Below are positions 23,877 to 30,528 of a stretch of DNA of 58,345 nucleotides, piece after piece. Position numbers and translations under genes: made by a program. The stretch spans positions 1 to 58,345 of the IMG/VR virus record IMGVR_UViG_3300003937_000384. The stretch is one strand, 5' to 3'. Origin of the DNA: a virus. Under the pieces are notes generated by a model, which searched no databases, was not told the DNA's origin, and was given only the letters and a program-made list of their open reading frames with translations. Every line of letters starts with the position of its first letter. The stretch's first letter is position 1.

Positions 23877-24292
23877 GCGGCACCGCCCTGGGGCATCACG
23901 AAGCGGTAGCCGCGCAGGCGGATGGTCTCGATGGCGTGCTTGTGGCCAGCGGCAGCGAGCTTGCGGCGCACTCGCGATACCAGCACCTGCAGGACGTTGG
24001 ACTCCCGCGAGGGTGGCTTGCTGTCCGGGTACATCGCGGCATGCAGCGTGTCGACTTCCACGAGGCGATCGGGCGCACCGACCAGGACCTGCATCACCAC
24101 GGCCTCGGTGCGGCTGAGCTTGATGCTGCTGCCGGCGATCAGCAGGCGCTGCCCCATCATGACGGGCGCGGTATGGCTGGCGGCCTCGCCGCAGCTGCTG
24201 CAGAGATCCTTGTCGATCCAGGAGCAGCCGCCGCGGCAGGCCTGCAGCTCGGTGCAGCCGCAGATGCGGCAGCGGCGTTCGGTGAAGGCCAT
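23873..24292 (-). CDS. Zinc-finger plus OmpR-type winged-helix regulator
   Basis: The 139-residue product has an N-terminal Cys cluster (RCRICGCTELQAC, then CSWIDKDLCSSCG) and a C-terminal Trans_reg_C domain: SRTEAVVMQVLVGAP, ESNVLQVLVSRVRRKL, then IRLRGYRFV. OmpR-family regulators normally have a receiver domain in place of the zinc module, so this is an unusual architecture. It is near the start of the leftward operon and probably regulates phage genes. Confidence 0.75.
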   Translation of the reverse strand: MAFTERRCRICGCTELQACRGGCSWIDKDLCSSCGEAASHTAPVMMGQRLLIAGSSIKLSRTEAVVMQVLVGAPDRLVEVDTLHAAMYPDSKPPSRESNVLQVLVSRVRRKLAAAGHKHAIETIRLRGYRFVMPQGGAA

Positions 24293-24792
24293 CAGTGCAC
24301 CTCCACGAAAGCCAGGTCATAGATGACGCACCGCGCCCGGGCCACCACAGGGGAGGTGGCTTCCGTCGACAGGGGGACGACGGTATTGGCCCGGGCGCAG
24401 GCGTCGGGGGAAACGGAATAGGTACCGCCGGCAACGGCGTCGACGGCATCGAGCGCGAGCTGCCAGCGGTAGGGGGAAAAGTCCTTGGCCAGCGCAGCGG
24501 AGACGCCGGCGGCGCAGTCCGGCACGCGGCCGGCATCGTTGAAGCCGTTGAGCACTGCCTGCGCGATGGTGGTGCGCAGGCCCCAATCGTTCTCGCTGGC
24601 CAGGGTGTAGACCTCCAGCGCCGCGCAGATGCGCGGGCTGGTGATCACCAGCGCGGCTGGTGCCCGGACGGTCTGGCCGGGGTCGTCTGTTGAAGGGGAC
24701 GAAGTGGAGAAGGTGGCGCCAATGCCGGTGGCAGTGGCGATGCCAAGTGCCAGGTACAGCGACGAAGACAGTGCAGACATGTGCTCAACCAT
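24292..24792 (-). CDS. Hypothetical exported protein, first gene of left operon
   Basis: The 166-residue product has an N-terminal hydrophobic segment (LSSSLYLALGIATATGIGAT), then a Cys-containing helical domain (ENDWGLRTTIAQAVLNGFND). The helical part faintly recalls SleB-type hydrolases but lacks their clear catalytic signature. ATG 24792 and ATG 24780 are both possible. It lies directly downstream of the left operators, so it would be repressed in the lysogen. Confidence 0.55.
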   Translation of the reverse strand: MVEHMSALSSSLYLALGIATATGIGATFSTSSPSTDDPGQTVRAPAALVITSPRICAALEVYTLASENDWGLRTTIAQAVLNGFNDAGRVPDCAAGVSAALAKDFSPYRWQLALDAVDAVAGGTYSVSPDACARANTVVPLSTEATSPVVARARCVIYDLAFVEVH

Positions 24793-24809
24793 CCGTGCTT
24801 GGGATGTTG

Positions 24810-24853
24810 AGCACTCTAGTGCTTAATTATTCATTGTCAAGCACTTTAATGCC
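24810..24853 (-). promoter_or_regulatory. Left operator/promoter region (OL/PL-like)
   Basis: Two repressor-type sites occur: AGCACTCTAGTGCT (24810-24823, perfect palindrome) and AGCACTTTAATGCC (24840-24853, 11 of 14). A minus-strand promoter CTGCCG-17 bp-GACAAT can be drawn with the second site in its spacer, the same geometry as the right promoter. A TTGACA is also present but has no good -10. It should drive the leftward early operon. Confidence 0.6.
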
Positions 24854-25434
24854 TACGGCAGCGGAGGCGGCATTGCGCGTGGCCACATTCCGCGCTCAAT
24901 CAGGGCTGCGCGTGCAGACTGAAGCAGTTGATCTGGGTCGTGGGCAGGTGACGACTCCCACGCCTCTTCAGCGATACGCATCAACTCGAAGCAGATCTCT
25001 CGTTGGGTGAAATCGAGCGCCATTTCCCGGTTCTGTGGTGAGTCCCAAAAGCGGGCCACGGCCTGCCGCCAAGCGCCTTCACTCGCGCCCATCGTCGGGG
25101 GGACATTGGCGTTTCCGCCGAGCCAGTTTCCAAAGAGGGTGGGCTGCCAATCTGCTGCCCGAGTAGCAAACCACTCTGCTACGACCGCTTCCTGGGTCGA
25201 TAGCATGACCTTGGCATGGATGCGGCGTTCGTCTCCGAAGCGGCTCCGTAGAGTTCCATTGCCTGGAGCCCCGGGAATCCAGTCCCAGGACGTCCCTTGT
25301 TCAATGAACTTGGCGCAGTCGCGCGCGATTTCCATGACCTGGTAGTAAACGGGATTCTTGTCTACTCGGACCACAATCGTTCCAGTCCGTTCATACACGG
25401 ACCGGCAGTAGCACTGTGTCCCGAGAAGCCCCAT
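24853..25434 (-). CDS. Hypothetical protein cotranscribed with the repressor
   Basis: The 193-residue product starts 3 bp after the repressor stop and ends at the left operators, so it should be expressed in the lysogen. It is soluble and mixed alpha/beta with Trp-rich patches (TSWDWIPGAPGNG). No motif recognised. Lysogen-expressed neighbours of the repressor often give superinfection immunity or phage exclusion, which makes that a reasonable but untested guess. Confidence 0.6.
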   Translation of the reverse strand: MGLLGTQCYCRSVYERTGTIVVRVDKNPVYYQVMEIARDCAKFIEQGTSWDWIPGAPGNGTLRSRFGDERRIHAKVMLSTQEAVVAEWFATRAADWQPTLFGNWLGGNANVPPTMGASEGAWRQAVARFWDSPQNREMALDFTQREICFELMRIAEEAWESSPAHDPDQLLQSARAALIERGMWPRAMPPPLP

Positions 25435-25437
25435 GAG

Positions 25438-25821
25438 TTAGCCGGCTGTACGTAGCCGCGCGTCAGCGGCACCAGTTGAACGATTCATTGCGGACATTAG
25501 GCGTTCCACAGTTTCGCGGTCGCCAGGCTCCAGCTGCAGAAAGGTTCCCAGCAAGCTGGATGCAGACTCCAGGAGGACCGGATCTGCCGGGAAGTCGGGT
25601 AGCAGGAGCGCCCACGGCGCTATCGAATACGCGCCCGCAATTGCATCAATGGTACGGACTGTCGGGTTCTTGAAATGGCCTCGGCCGTAGGTCATCAGGT
25701 CGCCGATCGCGCGCTGCGAGACTCCCGCGCGTTGAGCAAGCGACGCTTGGGAATCCCCCCGCGCTTGCATGAACCGGCGAACGTTGTCCGCAATCGTGAC
25801 CACAGTGTCTGCTTTTGCCAT
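25438..25821 (-). CDS. CI-like phage repressor (XRE family)
   Basis: The 127-residue protein has an HTH near residues 12-62: VRRFMQARGDSQASLAQRAG, then VSQRAIGDLMTYGRGHFKNP. The short helical C-terminus has no LexA/S24 autocleavage domain, so induction must work by another route. ATG 25821 is chosen because upstream in-frame codons would run through the operators. It probably binds AGCAyTCTAGTGCT in both flanking control regions. Confidence 0.75.
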   Translation of the reverse strand: MAKADTVVTIADNVRRFMQARGDSQASLAQRAGVSQRAIGDLMTYGRGHFKNPTVRTIDAIAGAYSIAPWALLLPDFPADPVLLESASSLLGTFLQLEPGDRETVERLMSAMNRSTGAADARLRTAG

Positions 25822-25832
25822 TCGTTCAGCGT

Positions 25833-25887
25833 AAGCACCGAGGCGGGCATTTCGGTGCTTGCCGGATAAGCATTCTAGTGCTACAAA
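25833..25887 (+). promoter_or_regulatory. Right operator/promoter (OR/PR-like), leaderless start
   Basis: TTGCCG (25859-25864), a 17-bp spacer and TACAAA (25882-25887) form a plus-strand promoter. The spacer contains AGCATTCTAGTGCT (25869-25882), matching the left operator at 13 of 14 positions. A second palindrome AAGCACCGA/TCGGTGCTT (25833-25860) overlaps the -35 and lies upstream of the repressor start. Transcription should begin at about 25894-25895, the ATG itself. Confidence 0.7.
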
Positions 25888-25894
25888 GTCGGAC

Positions 25895-26215
25895 ATGGAC
25901 GCCGATACCCTCTTGCATCAAACCGTGGTGCGCCTACGTGCGCATGAAGGGAAGTACGCCGAGATCGCCCGGCAGAACCCGGACATCGGCTATTCGTGGC
26001 TGACGAAGCTGGCGCACGGGCAGATCACGAACCCGACGATCGCCAGCCTGCAGCAGCTGATCGACGCGCTGAACGCCTTCGAAGGCCTGGAGCGGGGCGG
26101 CCTGGCCGAAGTGGTGGCGCAGGCGGATCCGGTTATGGATCCGGTTCTGGAACTGCGCGCCGAACCGAGCGGCGACGTGGACGCCGGCCGCATCGTCCCG
26201 CTGGAGACAGCCTGA
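25895..26215 (+). CDS. Cro-like regulator, leaderless
   Basis: The 106-residue protein starts MDADTLLHQTVVRL and has an HTH core: YAEIARQNPDIGYSWLTKLA, then ITNPTIASLQQLIDAL. It is divergent from the repressor, the Cro position. The predicted transcription start coincides with the ATG and no Shine-Dalgarno is present, so translation is probably leaderless. The next gene overlaps the stop (TGATG). Confidence 0.7.
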   Translation: MDADTLLHQTVVRLRAHEGKYAEIARQNPDIGYSWLTKLAHGQITNPTIASLQQLIDALNAFEGLERGGLAEVVAQADPVMDPVLELRAEPSGDVDAGRIVPLETA

Positions 26216-26505
26216 TGGCTGCGCGGAACCTTGCCAATCCTCAAGATGGGGAGCTCAACGGGTATCACGCTCTCGTTGGGCGGGTCGTCTTGGCCGACTG
26301 GGTGGACTCCCATCGGATGGATGGGTGGCACCGCGGCGACGCGGATGCCTCGCCGATGGCCTGCCGGTCGGCAGGTCTGCTAGTCGCCGCGTCGGAAGAG
26401 GCGGTGGTTGTGGCAGGCAGCTGGTCGACGGAAGAGGAACCTCAGCGCTGCGGCGCGATGACGATTCCAACCAAGGCCCTCATTGCGCTGAGGGCCTTGG
26501 AATGA
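26215..26505 (+). CDS. Hypothetical protein of the right early operon
   Basis: The 96-residue product begins MAARNLANPQDGELNGYHAL and has several Trp residues. Its last codons are built on a 12-bp perfect inverted repeat. It overlaps the Cro-like gene stop by one base and converges on the 46-residue gene. The N-terminus ARNLANPQDGE resembles the start of the 97-residue gene at 27437 (ARRHLSNPREGE), suggesting a shared origin. Confidence 0.55.
   Translation: MAARNLANPQDGELNGYHALVGRVVLADWVDSHRMDGWHRGDADASPMACRSAGLLVAASEEAVVVAGSWSTEEEPQRCGAMTIPTKALIALRALE
26471..26500. terminator. Hairpin inside the gene end, between convergent genes
   Basis: CCAAGGCCCTCA and TGAGGGCCTTGG are exact complements around TTGCGC. 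The hairpin lies over the last codons of the 96-residue gene, just before the convergent 46-residue gene ends at 26512. It probably stops transcription in both directions, but no T-run adjoins it. Confidence 0.55.
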
Positions 26506-26511
26506 CGCTGA

Positions 26512-26652
26512 TTACTTCTTCTTCGGCTTGTTCGGGGCCTGGGTCAGTGCGGATGCCGCGACCGACTTCACTGCCTTCGACGATTTCGGATCACTCAACA
26601 GCTTGGATGCGGTCGATGCGACTTTCTTGCCGGTCTTTTCGTTCTGTGCCAT
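26512..26652 (-). CDS. Small basic protein of a widespread orphan type
   Basis: The 46-residue product (MAQNEKTGKKVASTASKLLS, ending NKPKKK) is Lys/Ser/Ala-rich. It fits a small family I know from many proteobacteria (MA..K.GK.VAS.ASK.L) with no assigned function. It stands alone on the minus strand between rightward phage genes, so it needs its own promoter and may be expressed in the lysogen. Confidence 0.65.
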   Translation of the reverse strand: MAQNEKTGKKVASTASKLLSDPKSSKAVKSVAASALTQAPNKPKKK

Positions 26653-26730
26653 TTCGACGTTCCTTGAACGGTGCGGTGGATTCCGCACGGTCAATGGTAG
26701 CCATTGCTGGGCGCATGCAGGGAGGGGGCC

Positions 26731-27165
26731 ATGGCCGCTGAGACGAGGCCTGTCCGCCGGTGGGGCCGGCTTCTTCCCGACCAGCTCAATCCCCGGGTCT
26801 GGGTACGCAACTGGCTGACGAAGCCAACGAAGGCCGAAAGCACCGCAGCTGAGCAGCGGTACCAGGCGGCCCTTGCTGGAATTCGCAGCCAAGCGTTGCG
26901 TGACGCTGCCAGCAGGGCCCGTGCCTTGGATGAAATCGGCGTTTCTCAGCAGCGATTTGACCAGGCGCTTGCCGCCGCGCGCGATTGCGCTACCGCTGAA
27001 GCAATGCTTGCGGGGCAACTTCGAGAGCTACTTGCTCGAATGCGGCAGCGTAACGAGGCGTCGTACCCGTCCCCAGAGGCCCATCCTGACGCCAGCGCAG
27101 CTCCAGTGCGGCCTGAGCGCGATCCCGGGTCCGTTGGTCGCTCACTTCCAGGAGAAGAGGGATGA
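26731..27165 (+). CDS. Hypothetical helical phage protein
   Basis: The 144-residue product starts at ATG 26731 after GGGAGGGG. A Trp/Arg-rich N-terminus is followed by a long amphipathic helix (AEQRYQAALAGIRSQALRDA). The last about 55 residues overlap the convergent gene at 26990-27355 on the other strand and are Pro-rich. Part or all of this frame could be non-coding. Confidence 0.45.
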   Translation: MAAETRPVRRWGRLLPDQLNPRVWVRNWLTKPTKAESTAAEQRYQAALAGIRSQALRDAASRARALDEIGVSQQRFDQALAAARDCATAEAMLAGQLRELLARMRQRNEASYPSPEAHPDASAAPVRPERDPGSVGRSLPGEEG

Positions 27166-27355
27166 CGGCTTCCATCGCCGCCGCACGCCCGCGCGCGCTG
27201 TCCAAGAGGGAGACAAGTCCCTCGATCGCACTTGCGTGGTCGGCTTGGATCCGCTCCAGATCGTGGATTCGAATGTTCAGCGCCTCGCGCTGCCTTTCCT
27301 GTTCTCCCAATAACTCGTGCAGCTGGTCAATGCGGACCTCGGCTGACAAAGCCAT
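26990..27355 (-). CDS. Coiled-coil protein, antisense to its neighbour
   Basis: The 121-residue product begins MALSAEVRIDQLHELLGEQE and forms a long coiled coil to about residue 85. GGAGA lies 8 nt before the ATG. It converges on and overlaps the plus-strand 144-residue gene by 176 bp. Its composition looks coding up to the overlap. Function unknown. Confidence 0.5.
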   Translation of the reverse strand: MALSAEVRIDQLHELLGEQERQREALNIRIHDLERIQADHASAIEGLVSLLDSARGRAAAMEAVIPLLLEVSDQRTRDRAQAALELRWRQDGPLGTGTTPRYAAAFEQVALEVAPQALLQR

Positions 27356-27436
27356 GGCGCTTCTCCGGTTGGTGGCTGGTGGTGTGGAAATCCCAGCCTA
27401 CCAGCCGGAGGGCGCCGCCTCTTGGAGGAAATGCTG

Positions 27437-27730
27437 ATGGCCCGTCGACACCTCAGCAACCCTCGAGAAGGGGAGAGCCAGGGCCACGGACGTGAGATCC
27501 GCGAGCTGCGCGCGTTGCGCAACCAGGTCCGGGACCTGCAGCGCCAGGTCGATGACCTCACAGCCTGGCGTGCCCAGCGGGAGGCGTCAGCCCGGATAGC
27601 TGCGGCGACGTTGGCGGCGATTGAGGCAGCCCCTTCCAGGGCGTCGAGGGAAGTCCGGCCGGCCGGACTTTTGGCGCGTGTCGCTTCGGCGATGCGCGCG
27701 CTGTTTGCGCAGGGAGGTCGCAATGAATAG
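27437..27730 (+). CDS. Hypothetical coiled-coil phage protein (97 aa)
   Basis: The product starts MARRHLSNPREGESQGHGRE, has a heptad-like segment (LRALRNQVRDLQRQVDDL), and ends with a basic tail. TTGGAGGAA at 27422-27430 sits 6 nt before ATG 27437; an ATG at 27431 is too close to it. The next plus-strand frame overlaps the stop by 8 bp. Confidence 0.55.
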   Translation: MARRHLSNPREGESQGHGREIRELRALRNQVRDLQRQVDDLTAWRAQREASARIAAATLAAIEAAPSRASREVRPAGLLARVASAMRALFAQGGRNE

Positions 27731-28181
27731 CGGGCACCAGAAGCGCGGTCGGGCAAGCACACTGCCACCCACCACGCCTACCGTCATGACTGCAGCGCTT
27801 CAGCGCATTGGTGCGCTGGAGCGCCAAGTGCGCGCGCTGCGGGAATCCGCAGCGCGCGGAACCGTCGAAAAACGGGATCAGCCGATTACATGCCCATGCC
27901 AGGAGACTGGTCCTCATCTTCCCGGTCGCGCGCTGCTTGGGCCTCACGCCGCTGAACCTCATGGGCAGCCCGTTGGCGCTGCAATTCCACCGCCGCATTC
28001 TGACGGGTCCGCTCCCGATCGTCCTTCGCCGCTTGAACCTTCTTCTCGACATCCTCAAGTCGCGCAATCACTCGGTCGAGGGCGGCGCGCTTGCTGGCGG
28101 CGACGTTTTTTGTTCGCGCTGTTTGGATGGTCGCCTGAACGTAGGAAAGGAGAACCGATGGTTCGTGATGACTGCCAATAA
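27723..28181 (+). CDS. Doubtful hypothetical protein overlapping an antisense gene
   Basis: The 152-residue frame starts MNSGHQKRGRASTLPPTTPT and has a short coiled coil (AALQRIGALERQVRALRE). From about residue 55 it lies antisense to the coiled-coil gene at 27886-28281 and becomes Pro/Arg-rich, which looks like shadow. The N-terminal third may be a real gene that has lost its proper end. Confidence 0.35.
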   Translation: MNSGHQKRGRASTLPPTTPTVMTAALQRIGALERQVRALRESAARGTVEKRDQPITCPCQETGPHLPGRALLGPHAAEPHGQPVGAAIPPPHSDGSAPDRPSPLEPSSRHPQVAQSLGRGRRACWRRRFLFALFGWSPERRKGEPMVRDDCQ

Positions 28182-28281
28182 GCAGCTGAACGAGGGTCTC
28201 CGTCGCCATCAGCTCGTTTTCGAGCGCAGCGATTTTATCGTCGTACTTCGCAAGGCGTTGCTCAAGCTCACTAGGGGTCAT
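27886..28281 (-). CDS. Coiled-coil protein on the minus strand
   Basis: The 131-residue product (MTPSELEQRLAKYDDKIAAL) is a nearly continuous coiled coil rich in Glu, Arg, Lys and Gln, ending SPGMGM. AAGGAG lies about 6 nt before the ATG. It sits antisense within rightward early genes, like the 121-residue protein at 26990. Function unknown. Confidence 0.6.
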   Translation of the reverse strand: MTPSELEQRLAKYDDKIAALENELMATETLVQLLIGSHHEPSVLLSYVQATIQTARTKNVAASKRAALDRVIARLEDVEKKVQAAKDDRERTRQNAAVELQRQRAAHEVQRREAQAARDREDEDQSPGMGM

Positions 28282-28389
28282 GCCTTTCTCCTTGGTTGGT
28301 AACGCAAAGCGATTCTGCCATTCGTTCATAAATTTGTCCGCGCGTAAATTGCACCCCTCGCGCGGATCCTCCAACACCCGAGGACTCCC

Positions 28390-28917
28390 ATGCCCTGGAT
28401 CGATGAAACCTGGCTGCAGGACGCACTGGCGGCCCTGAAGGCCACGTGCGATGTCGACGCACACACCCGCAACGCGATGATCCAATTCCTTCTGGACAAC
28501 GGCTTCTGGGACCAGGAGAAGCTGAAGGACTGGACCAGCGCTGTAGCCAAGTTCAACAGCTGCCTCAACCCGAACAAGGCCGAGTTCTTCAAGATCGGCG
28601 AGCTGTGGGCGCTGATGCGCCGCTTCGGCCGCCACCAGCTCTTCCTGGCCATGGCCGCAGATCTCGGCTACGAGGTCCGCCCGATCCCCACCGAGCACCG
28701 CCGGCAGGAGCTGATGCAGCAGCTGCTAGACGTCCAGGCGCAGTGTGCAGCCGCCGTGGAGCGCGCCGCCAGCCAGCTGGAACGCCTCAACACGCCCGCG
28801 CCGGAGCCGCGCCCAGGTGCCATCCATGGACAGGGTCGCGCGCAGTTCAGCACCAGCCCGAGCGATTGGAGCGCGCCCACCAGGGGCAACGCCGTCCAAA
28901 GCGTGGGCTGCCCGTAA
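28390..28917 (+). CDS. Hypothetical phage early protein
   Basis: The 175-residue product has a structured N-terminal two-thirds (MPWIDETWLQDALAALKATC, then FGRHQLFLAMAADLGYEVRP) and a helical, then Pro-rich tail. No motif recognised. It directly precedes the replication genes, the place of lambda CII, and could be a regulator or replication accessory. Confidence 0.65.
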   Translation: MPWIDETWLQDALAALKATCDVDAHTRNAMIQFLLDNGFWDQEKLKDWTSAVAKFNSCLNPNKAEFFKIGELWALMRRFGRHQLFLAMAADLGYEVRPIPTEHRRQELMQQLLDVQAQCAAAVERAASQLERLNTPAPEPRPGAIHGQGRAQFSTSPSDWSAPTRGNAVQSVGCP

Positions 28918-28934
28918 CGGGATAGGCCTGCGCA

Positions 28935-29981
28935 ATGAGCAACAAAATCACGGAGCTCTGCTGGCCACTGCAGATGCCACCGCCCGCAAAGGCGGTGCTG
29001 ATGGCGATCGCGTGGCACGCAGACGACTTCGGCATGGCCTTCCCGGGCTTCACCACGCTGATCGAGAAGACCTGCCTGAGCAAGACAGCACTGCTCAGCG
29101 CGATTGCGTGGTTGGAAGACAACCAGGTGCTGACCATTCGCCGCGGCGGCAGTGATGCCGGCGGCACCAAGTACAGCAACCGATACAGCCTCAACCTCAG
29201 CCGTCTGGACAAGAACGCATTCGCATCGAAGCCGCGGCGAGCGTCCAAACCGGTTCGCCAGACGGACCGGTCCGAGAGCGACGAGGGTGTTGACCGGTCC
29301 GGCACGCACACCGGTACGGATGCCGAACCGGTCCGCGACACGGACGGGTTTGGAGAGATTGGTGGCGCCGACCGGTACGCCGGAAGTACCGGTGCGCAAG
29401 AACGACCGGTACGTCTCGCGAACTCGACAGGTACGTCTGGCGGACCTGACCGGTCCGTCTCGCGTACTCAACCGGTCCGCGAGACGGACCCTAAAGGTCA
29501 TGAAAGGTCAGTAAAGGTCATTGAATCGTCAAACGCGCAGGTGCGCGACGACGAAGCGGTGGTGCCGCAGCTCAGTGCCGACGAGGTCAATCGCGAGCTG
29601 ATGGGCATCCCCCGTTTGCCGCCGGGTCTGGACCCGCAGGTCCTGGCCAGGTTCGTGCGGCACCGCCGCGTGCTGGGGAAGCCGATGACGATCAGCAGCT
29701 GGTTGGAGCTGCAGCCGCGCTTCCGCCAGCTCACGGCCGACGGCCACGACCTCAACCGCTCCCTGCGCCAGACGATGGCTGCAGGCCTGGCACTGCCCGT
29801 AACACCGAAACCCGAGGGGACCGACCATGCCAACAATTCAGGCTCTGCTGCCGAACGAGTCCGACGTCGAGCAGAAGAAGACGAGCTCCGTGACGCCGCT
29901 GCAGAGGCAGACGCCGCCGCCGGCACAGCAGGCGCCCTTGACGGCCCGGGCTACGCGAACGCTGTGGGTGCGCATGGCTGA
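28935..29981 (+). CDS. Replication initiator, lambda O-like
   Basis: The 348-residue product begins with a winged-helix domain (about 1-100): VLMAIAWHADDFGMAFPGFT, then LSKTALLSAIAWLEDNQVLT. A low-complexity linker (about 105-195) is encoded by the iteron array, and a C-terminal region with RFRQLTADGHDLNRSLRQTM follows. The layout matches lambda O: N-terminal origin binding, origin within the gene, C-terminal helicase-loader contact. It overlaps the P-like gene by 155 bp. Confidence 0.8.
   Translation: MSNKITELCWPLQMPPPAKAVLMAIAWHADDFGMAFPGFTTLIEKTCLSKTALLSAIAWLEDNQVLTIRRGGSDAGGTKYSNRYSLNLSRLDKNAFASKPRRASKPVRQTDRSESDEGVDRSGTHTGTDAEPVRDTDGFGEIGGADRYAGSTGAQERPVRLANSTGTSGGPDRSVSRTQPVRETDPKGHERSVKVIESSNAQVRDDEAVVPQLSADEVNRELMGIPRLPPGLDPQVLARFVRHRRVLGKPMTISSWLELQPRFRQLTADGHDLNRSLRQTMAAGLALPVTPKPEGTDHANNSGSAAERVRRRAEEDELRDAAAEADAAAGTAGALDGPGYANAVGAHG
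29249..29520 (+). other. Replication origin: iterons plus AT-richer repeats
   Basis: Eleven copies of ACCGGTNCG, two slightly degenerate, start at 29249, 29266, 29293, 29310, 29327, 29371, 29388, 29405, 29427, 29449 and 29471. Intervals are mostly 17 or 22 bp. Three tandem 10-bp units containing AAAGGTCA follow (29491-29520), leading into less GC-rich sequence. The array sits inside the initiator gene, as in lambdoid origins. Confidence 0.8.
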
Positions 29982-30528
29982 GATCTACGGCTACCGCTGG
30001 ACCAGCGCCTACGGTGAGGATCCCAGCGGCGGCGCTGCCGCGACGTGGGCGAAGGGGCTTGCCGGTCTCACCGGCGAGCAGCTGGCAGCAGGCCTGGGCT
30101 CCAGCATAGCCTCGGCCGATCCGTGGCCACCGACCCTGCCGGAGTTCCGGCTGCGCTGCCTGGGTGTGCCAAGCTTCGCCGCTGTCCGCAACGACACCGG
30201 CCGCCGGGACGGCTTTACGCGCCTGGTGTGGCAGTACCTGGACGGCCATCGCTACCGCACATCGAGTGCCGACAAGAGCGATCGCCTGTTGCGGGAGGCG
30301 TACGACCAGGCGCGCGAATACGTGATGCGCGGCGGTAGCCTGCCGGAAGAGCCGGTGGCGGTCATCGGCCAGGCTGCTGTGGCCACGCCGGTACCGGCCA
30401 GCCCTGAAGCACTCCGCCGTGCTGAGCGCGAGATCGCGGAGATCTTCGGCAAGGGATCTGCAGAGCCAGGCAACGACGACCATCCGCCGGCGACGGGCAA
30501 GATGGCAGCGGCAGGGCTGGATCGATGA
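29827..30528 (+). CDS. Replication protein, lambda P-like
   Basis: The 233-residue product starts inside the O-like gene in another frame. Its central part (LWVRMAEIYGYRWTSAYGED, then WPPTLPEFRLRCLG) matches the pattern of P-type helicase loaders, which bring the host replicative helicase to the initiator. The first about 35 residues are Pro/Gln-rich. The next gene overlaps by 4 bp. Confidence 0.7.
   Translation: MPTIQALLPNESDVEQKKTSSVTPLQRQTPPPAQQAPLTARATRTLWVRMAEIYGYRWTSAYGEDPSGGAAATWAKGLAGLTGEQLAAGLGSSIASADPWPPTLPEFRLRCLGVPSFAAVRNDTGRRDGFTRLVWQYLDGHRYRTSSADKSDRLLREAYDQAREYVMRGGSLPEEPVAVIGQAAVATPVPASPEALRRAEREIAEIFGKGSAEPGNDDHPPATGKMAAAGLDR

Noticed and set aside
24835-24840. TTGACA as the -35 of the left promoter
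   Set aside because: No acceptable -10 lies 16-18 bp downstream; the CTGCCG/GACAAT pair matches the geometry of the right promoter better.
29249-29520. CRISPR-like interpretation of the regular repeats
   Set aside because: Units are 9 bp with short variable spacing inside a coding gene, and no cas genes are present; an iteron array fits better.
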